This document shows, piece by piece, positions 23,353-38,511 of a DNA stretch of 64,000 bases. This DNA comes from Calycina herbarum (lineage: Eukaryota; Ascomycota; Leotiomycetes; Helotiales; Pezizellaceae). The translations under genes and the position numbers were made by a program. The stretch covers positions 62,001 to 126,000 of the forward strand of contig LLEY01000047.1 in the NCBI GenBank assembly GCA_001414485.1. Direction: 5' to 3'. The stretch's first letter is position 1. Every line of letters begins with the position of its first letter. The notes beneath the pieces were generated by a model that worked only from the letters and a program-made list of their open reading frames with translations, was not told the DNA's origin and did not search any database.

Positions 23353-24129
23353 GTTCAGGGTCCCTATGCAGTGTTGTTCTATTATTGTTGGAGAAGTGGA
23401 AAACTTGAAATGGGTGTTTGTGTGCGAAGTGTGCCGTCGTTCTAAATTTTGTGTTTGGTATTTGTTTTGCGCCAGGGAAGAAGGGGTGCTTTTTATAGAA
23501 GTGGGAGCTTTGCCGAGGGCAGAAGGAAGTGACTCCCTAGAGGCTACATGAGTTGAACTTAAATCAAATGTGTGATGAGTAAACGCGGATTTGTGGTTCA
23601 CGGAGTCAGTAGATTACACGGCTGCAAGGGTTATGGAGAAATTATATTCTTTTGGTGGTTGGGTGGACAAGTTTGACTGGGAAAGACTTGTTGTAAATCA
23701 TGCTCTATGATAGCAGTGATCTTGGTTTCCACAGCAGCTGTTCTCATTATGATTAACCTGAGTGCTTCTTTTCTCTATATTACTTAGGCGCTCTCTAGCT
23801 TCCCAATCCGCTTTTCCCCTTGAAATACCACAAGTGCAGACTACAACTTGGACCTAGTTACAAATACTATTACTTTTCTGTTTAAAAAAGAAAGTAGATA
23901 GATCATTACGAAAAAGACATCTAGAACCTTAAATCCGTGCAAATCATTACAATTTTTCCAATACGAATATTTAATTTCGTGCTTTGAAGCCAGCCAAAGC
24001 ACGCCGATGTACCGTTAACTCTAAACTACTAGGAACTTGGATCTACTACAGGATAGGAGATACGGACGTCGGGAGGTATATACTTCGTGATAAAGAAATA
24101 GAGGGTTTGGCTTACAGATCTTTTAGACT
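23353..24129. other. Intergenic region
   Basis: 777 bp containing the upstream region of the secreted-protein gene and the 3' flank of the RING gene. No further gene is seen. Confidence 0.6.
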
Positions 24130-25654
24130 TTAAACAGGAGACGGCGTATCGAGGGAATCTGACGATGAGTCTGATAATTGCGCTGCCTCTGCTACTTCTC
24201 CCTGGAGTTCTGCCACTCGTCTCCGGAGTGCTATTTGCAGCTCATCCAGCATTCCTCCGTATTGTTCCCGCGCCGCCCTCCATTCGTCATCGAGCTCATC
24301 GCATTGATTTGAAATGTCTCTAGCAGCGCTCACTGTCCGAGCAATAGTGCTATTTTCACTATATCTTAAGCTAGACAGCGCTTTCGGTGCTATATCCCAC
24401 TGCAACTTATTCAATGGCATATTGTGAGCCATCCAAGTTTCATTAAAGTCCAAGATAGCCTGCCGGGCTTCTCCTAAGTCCTCATTGCCCTGAAAAGGGG
24501 TGTTGAGTAGATCTTGAACTGCCTCTAATTTTGTATACACTTCCGCCAGATATCTGACGAAGAACTCTACATTTTCTTTGAGATCCACTTCCCACTCCTT
24601 GATTCTTTTTTCTTGCTGAACAGCCCACGTATCTACTTCCTGTGTCAGCTGCGCTTCATCGTTGTACTCGCCCCATTTATCACTCACTTCCTGACTCGTT
24701 TGTAATCGTACGCGGCTTCTTCCATCTAGATCTGTTGCTCCATTGGGAATATATCCCCCACTTATAATCTGGTACGGTTGTAGCCAGCGTATATTATGAT
24801 CCGGATGGCCTTCTAAGAGTGAAGTAGACATAACTGTTGGCTCGAAACCATTGAAAAGGTATATTTTATATTCCTCTGCGCAATTTGGACAATTTTGGCC
24901 AGTTGTACTGAGAACGGAATTTATAATACAAGAGCGGTGGAAGTAATGTTTGCAAGGCGTGTGAACAATGACATCTCCCCTCTTAATCTTTGACAGCTCT
25001 TCTTGACAGTCAGTACATATAATTGACGCATCAGGGGGTTGTGCTTCTGTGAGGAATTTGGGTAACAGAAGATCTAACCTTTTCGGATAATATCTGAAAT
25101 CAAAAACATGAAACTTATCGTTATTTCGTTGCTCTGTAAGAGTTCGTTTATAACTTAATTTGTTAGCCTCTCGTTCGAAGGCATTGTCAACTTCCTCTAG
25201 TCGTTGGATTTCTGGTCTTATCTTTTCTTGATCTCGTGTTTGAAGCTGATAGTCCAGTTTTGCCTGCTTTCTCGAACTTTTTGCACCGTCTGTGTTCCAT
25301 TTTTGTGGATCTACACAACTATCCCTTCCACACCAGTCGTTTTTTACCTGGAAGATTGTGTTAGGCTTTATACCTGTTCCGCAGATACATCCAAGAATTC
25401 TGGATTTTCCCTCTTCGAAGCTTACTACATACTTATTTCCTGCTGAGGTGTTTTGCAATACACCAAGTACTGGTAATCTCGTCCTGTTATCTGAGGTAAG
25501 GCATATCTCAGAGTGAGTTATAAATACCTTTGCGTGTCCTACATAATCTTTGTCAGTAAACCTCTCTAGTTTTGAGGAGTAGAAGGGGGGGATTTATCGC
25601 ACCGCATTTAACGTAAAGTCTATTAATATAAGTACAGTTTATACCTGACGACAT
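24130..25654 (-). CDS. RING-finger protein, putative E3 ubiquitin ligase, 481 aa
   Basis: Two exons. A tiny first exon, 25654-25645, codes ATG TCG TCA plus one base. It is joined across a 79-bp intron (GTATAAAC to AACTAG) to 25565-24130. The split start is inferred because the large frame has no ATG of its own and this splice keeps the frame. Residues about 187-232 form a RING of the C3H2C2 type: CxxC, then CxHxxHxxC, then CxxC. RING proteins recruit E2 enzymes. The N-terminus has extra Cys pairs (about 63-65 and 82-87). The C-terminal half is acidic and helical with likely coiled coils. There is no membrane segment. No close named family is recognised, so the substrate is unknown. Confidence 0.78.
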
Positions 25655-26942
25655 AACTGTGGTAGAAAATATAGTGAGTTTTTGATTGGTTTCAATGGTT
25701 AGGTAACGTTGAATTCGTAATTGATGTTGGCGTTTAGTTGTTTAGGTGTTGATGTTTGTTTGATTTGTTTCTATCTCACCTACTAATAACCAGACCTAAT
25801 TTATACATTATCATACAACTTCTGTTTACAAGTTATACAAAGCATCATATCACTGTAAAACAGCAGAAAGACTCTATTATGTATTTTCTTTGTTGTAAAA
25901 CAGCAACCTTTACTTCCTTTCAAGATTCTCGTTTTTGGAAAAGGAATAATATCTAAAAATAAAGTTTCATTGTTTTCTCTCAAAGACTCGTCTCTAAAAA
26001 CTCATGATACTTTGATCTCTATTGTGTGAGTCGCACTACCCCGCGACGCATTCCCTTGACCATTGCCACCCAGTAACTCAGATTTACAGTCCATCCACGT
26101 TTCAAAAGTACCAGTGACACAAGAAAAGTACATTGTGGCGCCAAGCAACCGGGCACGAAGAGCCAGCCTGTCGATAGAAATTCCCTAATAGCCCAATAAT
26201 ACGCTTGCAAACTGATCGAGCTCTTTGGGTATGCAACACACACTGCCAAGGCGCTGCATTCTGGAAGAAGTCGATAGATATATGGTTCTTGGCAACCATT
26301 CTCCTTTAATAGATATGCGCATTCTCCTGCAAAATAAGATTAGATGAGTGGCACAATTTCGAAGAGATGTTGTCCCACTAACTAAGGCTAGCCTGAAAGT
26401 AGGCTTCCCACTTAAAGGACTTGAATTTATGAGGTATTATGTGGACGCAAAAGGCAAAAACCACGATAGTTGTCAGTAGCCATATTGCCAAAAGGTCTAG
26501 AAAGCTCCGAAACTTCTTTACGTCGTGGAGTAGATGGAAGTACCATATGATGACGAAAATTTGTATTGCTGTTTTTTCCATTTTGCTGGTAGCAGAATTT
26601 TAGCATCGTCAAGGCAACAGATTTCTCGCAAGTCAATCAAAGATATTCTATGTTGAGAAATTCAACAAAGGCAATCCGCGTACATTGTTTAGTTCAAAGT
26701 CCTCAAACAACTGCAAGCGTAACATCGTGTCACGTGAGACAGCCACTCCTTTTTGCTTAGCGACGGTTTCTCTTTCTTCTCCATTGATGTGCCACAACAA
26801 TGTATGAAAGCAGCTTTCCCTCGAAATCTTCTTGATTCTCCAAAAAGAAATGCTTGATTATCCTTCCGAAATCTTGTGAGAGTTTCAATTGTCAGCGAAG
26901 TTGATAGATTTAGACATAAGTTTCTGCGCTCTAAAGCAGAAG
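25655..26942. other. Intergenic region
   Basis: 1288 bp between two divergent genes. Only short chance frames occur. It presumably holds both promoters. Confidence 0.55.
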
Positions 26943-28199
26943 ATGTCCGAAACTGGATCGCCCAGTGTGCCCGCCGGGCAAGCGAATGACAATCAGTCTG
27001 ATGGGAACAATGATCAACCAATGAACGATAATCAACCAATGAACGCAACTCAGAACGAGAGCCAAGTTCAGAACGAGGGGGGACCTGCAGCCCCACTAAC
27101 TGCACATCGACGAGAAGTTCTAAGAATCCAGGAAGAAATCCGTCAAAGACAGCTGCAAGCAGTCGCAAAGGCAGAAAAAGAGGAAGAGGAGGAGGACGAT
27201 AACCCCGATGGTCCTGACGACCCGAACGATCCTTTCAGCGGTTTCCCGGGATTTTCTTCAGATAGCGATTCTTCAGCTAGCGACGACGGGAAGAAGCGTA
27301 AACCTTCGCCTACCAAAAAGATTTTACAGTTACTTGAATCGGCTCATCTAGCAGAACTGGCGCTAGATATCAGAGATATTCGTAATATAACACGAGAACA
27401 ATTTCAGCACATTTTCCAACAAACTACGCACTTTCTCGAGGTAGCTGCAGGCAGCAACCAAACAGCTATCGATCTTCAATATGTAGCTCAAGAAATTCAA
27501 ACATTGGTCGCGTTGATTCCTGAGGCGTTGCAAACTAGTCACAACGATACACAAAATATTAAGCTAGCCGCCACAACGATGGCGGATGAGGTCATAAAAA
27601 TCAGAAAGCTCCTTGAGAGGAAATTTGGGGGAAATAATGATGGGGATGATGGGGATGATGGGAATGGTGAGGGGCGTCCAACTCGTGTTATAGCTGGTGC
27701 AGGACTACCTGAAGGACCGTGGAGGGGTAGAAGGGGGAGAGGAGGAGGAGGGGTAATTGGGCCTCCACCAGGGGGGTATCTGCCCTATGATCCTGGAAAT
27801 CGACAAACCGAAGTTCAAGCTCCATCAGAGAGCTTGCCAGAAAACTCGCCTGTTTCTTCGCAGCCAGTTTATCCCTCGCAGGTTCCTCCACAAAGCCCTC
27901 CACACGAACCGGCACCAGACCCAAGCGAGCCTTCACCAAACGTACCTTCACCTCTCTCGCGGTTTCTCTCACGGCCAAATGAAGAACGAAACCTGTGGGA
28001 GTCGGCCCAAATATGGGTTCAAACCACCTTCGATCTTCTTTCTTGTGTCATCATTCCACTTGTATTCATCATTTTTTGTCTTTACGGTCTTTGCCAATGT
28101 TTCACTGGAGGAAGGGACTCGTCAATGTATCCAGAAATTGGCTCGACAGCAGGATTTTTTGACGAGTTTGTAGATGGGTTTGACTCGAGGCTGACATAA
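26943..28199 (+). CDS. Acidic, low-complexity protein with one C-terminal transmembrane segment, 418 aa
   Basis: Single exon, with the first ATG of the frame at 26943. Residues 1-60 are Asn/Gln-rich with repeated QPMN units. Residues about 70-95 form a charged coiled coil. Asp/Glu and Ser runs follow (about 85-125). A helical domain covers about 130-230. A Gly/Asp linker, an Arg/Gly patch (GRRGRGGGG) and a Pro-rich stretch follow to about 340. A single hydrophobic segment (about 366-386, CVIIPLVFIIFCLYGLCQCF) is followed by a 30-residue tail. The layout suggests a protein anchored by its C-terminus with a large disordered cytosolic or nuclear part. No family is recognised. Codon use looks normal. 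Confidence 0.7.
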   Translation: MSETGSPSVPAGQANDNQSDGNNDQPMNDNQPMNATQNESQVQNEGGPAAPLTAHRREVLRIQEEIRQRQLQAVAKAEKEEEEEDDNPDGPDDPNDPFSGFPGFSSDSDSSASDDGKKRKPSPTKKILQLLESAHLAELALDIRDIRNITREQFQHIFQQTTHFLEVAAGSNQTAIDLQYVAQEIQTLVALIPEALQTSHNDTQNIKLAATTMADEVIKIRKLLERKFGGNNDGDDGDDGNGEGRPTRVIAGAGLPEGPWRGRRGRGGGGVIGPPPGGYLPYDPGNRQTEVQAPSESLPENSPVSSQPVYPSQVPPQSPPHEPAPDPSEPSPNVPSPLSRFLSRPNEERNLWESAQIWVQTTFDLLSCVIIPLVFIIFCLYGLCQCFTGGRDSSMYPEIGSTAGFFDEFVDGFDSRLT

Positions 28200-28854
28200 T
28201 TCTGTCGACGAATCCGGACTGGACTACTCTGATAGAAACACCTAGGCCATCTGCGAGTACTAGAGGGTGATTAGAGGGTGATATATATTTACGGGGGAAA
28301 CGGGTGTAATTAGGGGGGTTTGCTGTAGAGTAAAGTTGTTAGTTACGAGTTACTTGTAGTGGGAGAAGTAGTTTTATAATTGAAAGAAATTTGTGGAAAG
28401 CCATGTATTTCAGAGGTGACTATTGCTCTTTGATTTAGCTACGCAATCTAAAATTTCGATGCGAGTGGAGGAAAGATACCTCGAAGAACCAATAACCCCC
28501 TCCTCTGAAACCCCGCTTCCACACCTGAGTTTCTTGAGGCAACTTTCAAGTGGCATCTTCGGCTTCAATCCCTTGCAAAAAAAAATGAGTAGAAGTCAAG
28601 TATCGAGTCGATCTTATTTCTAGCAAGCCAAAACAAAATTTAACATACCCATTAACTGTCCAAAAGAAAGCCACCCCTACACAAGCTTTTCCTGAGAACT
28701 CTCCACTGAAGCGCATCCAGAGGAGACTAAGAAAAACTGGTATCGAGACGCAACGGCAGTTACCTGCTTGCCAGACTACCTTTCATAGACTCCTACAATA
28801 ACGGCCAAGTCTCTGCCTCCAAGGTTGTACCAGTTAGATCCAATCCAGAGCGTA
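28200..28854. other. Intergenic region
   Basis: 655 bp with the 3' flank of the preceding gene. Only short frames without protein character are seen. Confidence 0.5.
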
Positions 28855-29421
28855 TTAGAGCTTATATAGAACCCCCGAATTCAAACATCTTGTCCGGGGG
28901 CGAGTTACATGACAATTAACCAGGGCTGTATTGTTTACAAGCATGTTATCAATCTCCTCAGTTGTGTCACTGAAACCTCTACCTGAGTTTTGATAACCTT
29001 GGTAGTGCTTTGTCGCTTCCCTGTCATAAGTCACTTCCAAGGACTCAAGACCACGAATCCCTAGGGTGGACTTGATTAGGGAGGTGTTTTATTCTCGGGT
29101 CCAAGGCCCTAATGTTGCCGGGGGTCCTCCGACGAAAAAGGACCACAGCTCGAGATATTCAAGGCAGACCTCCAGATGTCTTAGGGAGTCGCAAGCAGAA
29201 TACATGATACATGCTGCACGCATATAGCTGTATGGAGGTTCCGATTGAAAATTTGGCATGCAGTCTTTGGTGAACTTTATGGACTGAATTGCTCTTCTCT
29301 TGCCGTCAGTGATGTTCGCATGGTAAACTATCATATCGATCTGGTATTGAAAGCCAAAGACATTATGCCTATAGAATAACATATTGTCTGTCATGATGTT
29401 GCGAATATGCTTGCACGTCAT
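28855..29421 (-). pseudogene. Degenerate unknown protein gene with an in-frame TAA
   Basis: From the ATG at 29421 (and even upstream to about 29515 without a stop) one minus-strand frame runs to 28855. It is interrupted only by TAA at 29091-29089, after GPWTRE. Both halves have protein-like composition. The first part (cysteine and histidine near the start, an FGFQYQIDMIVYH stretch, an LRHLEVCLEYLELW helix) resembles fungal hypothetical proteins of the F-box/2EXR-like kind, but I cannot name the family with confidence. The upstream extension may be an exon starting after a CTTACAG acceptor near 29560. It is probably a recently broken gene. A short real protein ending at the TAA is possible. 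Confidence 0.45.
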
Positions 29422-29947
29422 GGCGAAGTAGGATGGGTAATGGTCGCTTTGTTGTAGTCTAAACGTGGCAGGGCGTGGATCTTGATATAGAGTCCAAGTG
29501 AATCTGATTTCAAATGAATTGTTAATGGAATCAGCAGACCCATGGAAAATTCACATACTGTAAGGTTGGTGTTGAATTTTTTTTGGAAATTCGTCTTTCA
29601 CCTAGTAATATAAACCCAGCTCCTGGTGGGCAATAAAAGGGGCCGTAAATAGGCCTAACCCTTCAGGGAAAATAAAGGTAAGTAACCTACATATTTGGAA
29701 TAATTAAACTTCGTTGTTCTGAGCCACCTAGATTAATATTCTAAAGTGACCTAGGCTAATCACCGGGAATTACCTTAGAGAGTCGAACAACGAGAGAAGT
29801 AGGCAGGTACGAAAGTGAAGTAATGTCCATCGCGAACCCAGATAGCGAGGAATAAAATGCCAGTGAGGCAGCAAAATGAAATGTTGAAATAAGGTGCTTC
29901 ATTGCGCGAGACTAAAACAAAAGAAGCAAAATACCAAACACATTTTC
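29422..29947. other. Intergenic region
   Basis: Apart from the possible upstream exon of the broken gene (to about 29560), no gene is seen. It includes the 3' flank of the dehydrogenase. Confidence 0.5.
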
Positions 29948-31127
29948 TTACATATTCCTCCCACCAGTAACCATAATAACCTGACCAGTAATGTAACTAC
30001 ACAGCGGACTAGCCAGTGCCAAAATGCTACTCGCAGCCTCCGTAGCAGTTCCAGGTCTTCTCAACGGAATGTCAACATTAGCATCTTCGGATTTTGCACC
30101 CTGTCCCGTTGGTATACCTAGGGCAATCTTCTCTCCGTCTGGAGTTGTGACAAATGCTCCATCTTCCTTTGCGGCCGTCAATCGTGTCAGAATATGACCA
30201 AATGCTATAGAGTTACATCTGACGCCGAATTTTGGGCCCCATCTGTTGAAGATCTCGGAGTCAGTATCACCATTTCTAAAAATATGTCTGAGAGGGGTTG
30301 AGGAGAGGAAGAAAACTCAGAGAATACACACTCTTTTGCAATGACCTTAGTCAAACCATTGATCCCCGATTTCGCAAGACCATAATTTGCCTGTCCTGCA
30401 TTCCCGTGAACCCCAGAGGTAGACGATATATTAACAATAGCACGTTGTTCTCCATCCGTGACTCGGAAGAATGGTGCAACTTCTCGAACAAGTTTAAAAG
30501 GAGCCGTGTTGTGTAAAGCTATTATGTTGTCCCATTGCTTGTCGGTCATTTTGTGGATTACGCCATCCCATGTATATCTATTCGAAAATTAGTTATAAAT
30601 ATGGAAATAGATTTGAGAGTTGATGAGGTTACCCAGCATTGTTGACTATTATATGGATTTTTCCATTCCCAAACTCGCCGGCCTTTTTTACGAGAGTTTT
30701 TAGATATTCGGAATCTAACATGTCGCCTGCTACTGCTATCGCACTCCCGCCGGATTTATTGATGCTTTCGGCGACGGCATTTGCTTTCGCTATGAAGGCG
30801 TTAGAATAACTTGAACTTGAAATGGAATAGAGACTACCAACCTCCGTCAATGTCTGAAACTACAACTTTAGCGCCCTATTCATGAACTCGGAGTCAGTCA
30901 ACTTCTTTAGAAAGGTTTACGAAGTTTTCAAATATGCTTCAAGAGAATGGGTTTCATTAATCCCTAAAACGGGAGTATGAGAGAATTCAACTTACCTCAT
31001 TTGCAAAGAGTCGAGCAGCTTCCGCGCCGATACCTTGTCCAGATCCCGTAATGATCGCTATCTGACCCTCAAGTAGTCCTTTTGGGTAATTCAGATGCCC
31101 TGAAATTTGTGCTACACGCGATGCCAT
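29948..31127 (-). CDS. Short-chain dehydrogenase/reductase, 287 aa, 5 exons
   Basis: An NAD(P)(H)-dependent oxidoreductase of the classical SDR type, related to 3-oxoacyl-ACP reductases (FabG-like). Exons 31127-30996, 30875-30842, 30789-30633, 30577-30332 and 30242-29948 splice in one frame (864 nt). The cofactor motif TGSGQGIG is at residues about 27-34, NNAG near 104-107, the catalytic Ser in the NISSTSGVHG segment, and YGLAK as the YxxxK pair. The C-terminus ITGQVIMVTGGRNM matches the usual SDR end. There is no clear targeting peptide and no PTS1 tripeptide. The substrate cannot be inferred. All motifs are intact, so the gene is probably active. Confidence 0.9.
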
Positions 31128-31869
31128 GATGAAGTTAAATTGTGAGGTTTCTCTCGACAAGTATAAGGACTGTGAGTTATGAAGTTATCAAAGACGATGA
31201 TCTTTGAAGAGAGTGGAGGATGTTGGAGTGCTTATGGCGGGGCAGCGAAAAAGTTCCCCGGATTCGATGTTGCCGCAGCCGAGGCTTAAGTAGTAACCCC
31301 GGACTTTAACTTGCACAAGACAAGCCTTCAATTAGCAGAGAAACTTGCTGTAGACTGAACCTTCGAATCATTAAACACTTTTCCATGCCCGGATTTGACA
31401 ATAACTCCTTATAAGGGCTTTCGCATAACACGGCCTAGCCATATAAATCCTGTTCAGTCGAATATTGTCCCCACTGATTCTCAAGTCAACATAATATGTC
31501 AAATCTTCAACGTCAAGATTAGTGACTACAAATACAAGTCTCTTAAACTCACAATCTCACTTGCAAGGCTTTGTACAACATTGTGGCCCCTATGCCCCTC
31601 TATTCAACGTTCCAGGCCAGAGTAACCCCGCCGAAATACGGGCGTACGAAAATATAAATCTGACGAGCCTGGAAAGATAATTGAAGACGAACATCGAAAA
31701 TCACAGAAAATGGATGGAATGCGCATCGCGTGGTGGTATCATAGTGTTATATTCCTCCCTTCCTGCAATTGCGGAGGCAACCCTGGCTTCCGTCCCTCAG
31801 AATCCCATGAACGCCGTATTTCTCCAAGCCTCAAGCACCTCAAGCATAACTCATATCGTATCTAGTCGC
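31128..31869. other. Intergenic region between the SDR gene and TMA7
   Basis: 742 bp, with the SDR promoter at its left and the TMA7 3' UTR at its right. No gene is recognised. Confidence 0.6.
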
Positions 31870-32190
31870 TCATTTCTTGCCGCTCTTCTTGATACCCTGG
31901 GATCCGGTGTTGAGGGGGCCTTTCGAGCCTTTCGCTTTTGCTGCCATCTCAGCCTTGGCCTTTGCATCTATTCAGACAGTTAGTAAATATCCTAATCCAA
32001 GCAGAGTCTGTCCAAATTACCAGCTCTTTGCTTGTCGGCGAAAGCCTTGTCCTCTTCGTCCATCTCTCCCTTTGGTGCCTTTTTTGGCTGCTTCAAAGGC
32101 TTTGCCTTGCCACCTGTTTATCGTATTAGTGACTGGCGGAAATGCGACGGAGATGGCCTCATGCTTACCTGCTCTGTCTGCGCCTCCCAT
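31870..32190 (-). CDS. TMA7: Translation machinery-associated protein 7, 70 aa, 3 exons
   Basis: A tiny, strongly basic conserved eukaryotic protein that associates with ribosomes. Exons 32190-32169, 32113-32021 and 31967-31870 (213 nt) are joined by 55- and 53-bp introns. The product shows the family hallmarks: KPLKQPKK near the start, EMDEEDKAF in the middle, an Ala/Lys helix, and the end GPLNTGSQGIKKSGKK, nearly identical to TMA7/CCDC72 proteins. Its length is close to the 64 aa of yeast. The exons are too short to stand out as open frames. It is divergently paired with the PRP4 kinase gene across 439 bp. Confidence 0.93.
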
Positions 32191-32629
32191 TTTATATTGT
32201 GTTGAGGATGAGGTATTTGGATTTGTAGAAATTCTGGAGCGCAGTATGCGGTGTTTGTAGTTGTCAAGGTGGGATGTTTTGGTGTCTTTGGAGGGGTTGA
32301 GATTTTTGCTTATGCGCTGCGCCCAGAATTATAGCCTCAGGCCGCAAGCCTCATTCTGGAAATAATGGCTTCACCTGCACCCTCGTCGTTGAACCTTGCC
32401 TTGCATCCCAACCTTTAGCATCCAACACCATCAACATTAAATATTCTTGAGCCAACTACGACTACACACGTCATCCTACTTGAGAACGATGCTCTGAATC
32501 ATTTGAAGGAGGACGATAGACTCCCGGTTGGGCTCTTCTCACATTGAGATCATTTACTTGGTTCTTTGGCTAACACAACTTTTCCACCACAAGGCAGGGG
32601 TCTACCGTCACGTCAGTACACCCGTGGAT
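32191..32629. promoter_or_regulatory. Shared divergent promoter region of TMA7 and PRP4
   Basis: 439 bp between head-to-head ATGs. No obvious TATA box. An open frame runs in from upstream of the PRP4 start but lacks an ATG, so 32630 is preferred. A spliced 5' leader is possible. Confidence 0.6.
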
Positions 32630-35416
<2,787 letters not shown>

Positions 35417-38400
35417 TGAGATGGGGTGAGGTAAATATAGCAAGCTGCGGTTGTGAATATGCATAGTAAGGTGGAGGGCAGGGCGCTACACATGCGTGAT
35501 TGAATCATATTACATTCGATGGGCTGGTAGATAGCTTGAAGTACATTACATAGAGTGAACAACAAGATTGGCGAATAGCGTCTTTGATTCTTTATCTTCT
35601 GACCCCCGTCGCATTTCTAGTTATCCACTCTGCCGTCCTTTTCCTGATGTAGTATGTAAGGAGAAGAAACACCAAGGCTGTATCGGGTAGGGTGATTTAG
35701 CCCAGCTTCAAATTTTATTCCTCTCATATGATAAGATACTTTCTAGATTCTCATGGCAACTGGATGATGGGTGTATCCGTCACGGTTCCCCCCTCATTTA
35801 ACCGAGCCAGGTTTTCCGATGAAACTGTTTTCTGTTTATAGAAGTATCCGATGTTGGATTTACTGATGGCTTTTTTGGTTTAGAGGCTGGTCAAATTATT
35901 CGTACTTTATATGATCTAGTGTACGATCTAGTGTAGGACTAGTTGTTCATGAGTGGCTATGTTGCTCTAAGAATTTATGATCATCTTCTCTCACGTTTGG
36001 GAAATGGCTGGGCAGGTTGGTGAATTAGCTAGAAGGGTTTTCTCTCGATTCTTGGAAGGGGGTGTTGGTTCTGGGGTATGATCGTGTGGGTTGGTTTGAG
36101 ATCTCAAGGTAGTTGGGAAGGTATCTAGGAATGATGCAATGATGTGATGAATTTGAATTTGATGTTTTGAAGTATCGGAAAGGAGATTTAGAGGCTTGGG
36201 AATAGTTGAGAAGTTACGTGCAGAAACGGATGTTTTGAAATTACAAAGTGATGAGATTCTAGAAAAGGGGAAATTGAAAAGCGGGTTATGATTGTGAATT
36301 TTAACGGTTGAATTGAATTGGGGGAATTGTTAGATAGCAGAATTAAGAGGATACTATCACCTGTGGAATTTAGGTATATTTTTTTTGGATGGAGAATTTA
36401 ATATCAGTATGAACTTGAGGCAATTGAGTTAGATTTTGCATCAGATATTTAGATTCGAAGTACCAATATGAATTTACTGTTGAATTTTACGTTAGCAGTA
36501 CAGAGGATAGATAGGTTATATATTGAGAAAATCGAGACCTGATTTTCCAGCGCTTTTGCCTCATCTGTTGATGGAACCAGAAACTTCGTCTTGTTCATTC
36601 CTTCAGCATTTCTGTTGGGCTGTTTTAGAGGGTTGGTATTATACAAACTGTCACGGCAATGGTTGCATACTTTGAGAAGAACATGGAGCTCTATCTGAGC
36701 TGCATTTCTCCTGCTGCGATGATAGGATTTTTAGGATCAATCTATACTTATGAGATACTATGTTACACTGAGGAAAACGCAGGCGAATAAGTGTCTGAAT
36801 TCGACAGTAGTAAGGAGTTCGATAGTAAGAAAAGAGATTTTGAAAGAGCAAGAGGAAAAGAGGAAAAGATGAAGAAGAGAAGAACAAATAGCTCTGGATT
36901 TAATAACCACCTTAACCGCGTCTGTTGTCACAGTCACTTAATGTGGCGTTGTTCTCCTATGTGCAAGACATTCTGCTGGCGCTGTCCCAGTAACAAGAGT
37001 TGGGTCTGAAACTCTGAGGCGGAGGCGACTGGCTTCATAAACTCATTTAACCAGTTTCCGAAACTTCTTTGAGAATAGCTGAAAGTTGATAGCTATGAAT
37101 ATAGTCATCTCCTCCCCCACTTTTACGTATTGACAGTGTCAGATTTTCAAGTTCTTCTTGACAATAAACCCTTGATCAATACAAGACTGTTCAAGTCCAT
37201 GTTGTGTGCCAAAATAGTTTGTAGGTCACGAAAAAACGTAATACTGGCCTCCCAAACGTTGACAAAAGATGCGGGCTCTATTAAAGCACTTCCTCCTTCT
37301 CTAATTGATCTTCTAAAGTCCCAAGTATCAAATTCTCAACCCGGATTTATTCTTGAAGTTGGAAAAATAAGTCATGGAAGGGAGGAGGAAGTATTGAAGA
37401 AGTTGATTTCGATATGATGTTGAATAATGAGGATGGCGTGTGGGGTCTAAAGCAAGTAAGGAATGTCAAGGGGGAATGAGATGAGTGGGAAGGATAGCGA
37501 GTTGGGAAATGGTTATTTGATGTCAGTAAATAACCGAATAGTAGAATCTCATAAAACAACAATCGAGACTTTCTATTCTAAGCAAAAATTCCCGAAAGTG
37601 AGGAATGCGACACCGCTTCCTTCACGTTTAACTTCTTCCTGCTTAGTTCACTCGAATCCCAAGTAAAAACAGTACGTCAACCCCCCCACTTCAACCCTAA
37701 AAATCCATTCCCCGTCAAAACTCAAAAAACTCGAAATCTTCCAACAAAAGCACCCTATTACAAAAATTACTAAAAGCTGACTCCCCACAAAACATACGTC
37801 GTCCCGCGTAAGAATTAAGCTCATCAAGTCATCATGCTGGGAAGGAGGCGGCGGCGCCTAAGAGGCTGAGCTGAGATGTTTAGATAAGATCTTGTAGGAA
37901 TCCGCGAGCTGACGTGACACCAAGGTATGTGAAACGCAAAGAGTGAGGCTCAGTGAGACTGTACTAAACGCTTGTGAGAAAGGCGGAGGAAGGTTTGGAT
38001 GCCTAAGTTGTAATGTTTTTTGGGTTGTGATGTGATGTGGATTCGTTGTGGTGGATTTTCGGGTTTGGAGATCGGGGGTTCTATTTTTGGAATATGGAGT
38101 TTTTTGGTATTGATGGTGTTGGGTGAGGGCTAGATGTTACTCTTTTAGGTAAAAGGAATATGTTTTGATGAGGTGTATAATTGTGGAGGTCAGAAAACTA
38201 ATTGACCCCGGGTGAGCAGTATGAAGTATATTTCCTAATTGAGTAATGAAGCCTCGTGCATAGGGTGAATAATTCGAGGGATTACAGATGCATGCAACAT
38301 CTCCTCCATTTAGAAAACTTCCCTCCTGAATAATGAAAATAGACTACAACAATCATTTGAAGATATAAACTGTTGCTCGGAAGACTAACACTCCGATATA

Positions 38401-38511
38401 ATAATAGTCAACACCACAAAATAAACAACCCACGTATGAGAAAGATCATCAAAACCCCCTCAAAAACAAACGGGCAATTAATTATGCAAGAGACTGCAGC
38501 AAATCCCAAAG
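35417..38511. other. Long gene-poor region downstream of PRP4
   Basis: About 3.1 kb. The only frame with some protein character is 37130-37417 (plus, TTG start, ending in an EVGKISHGREEEVLKKL helix). It lacks an ATG and I could not build a gene around it. The rest shows short frames and AT-rich sequence. Confidence 0.45.

Noticed and set aside
23353..23601. N-terminal extension of the secreted protein to 214 aa
   Set aside because: The extension has no ATG at its start and would bury the signal peptide; the start at 23352 is far better.
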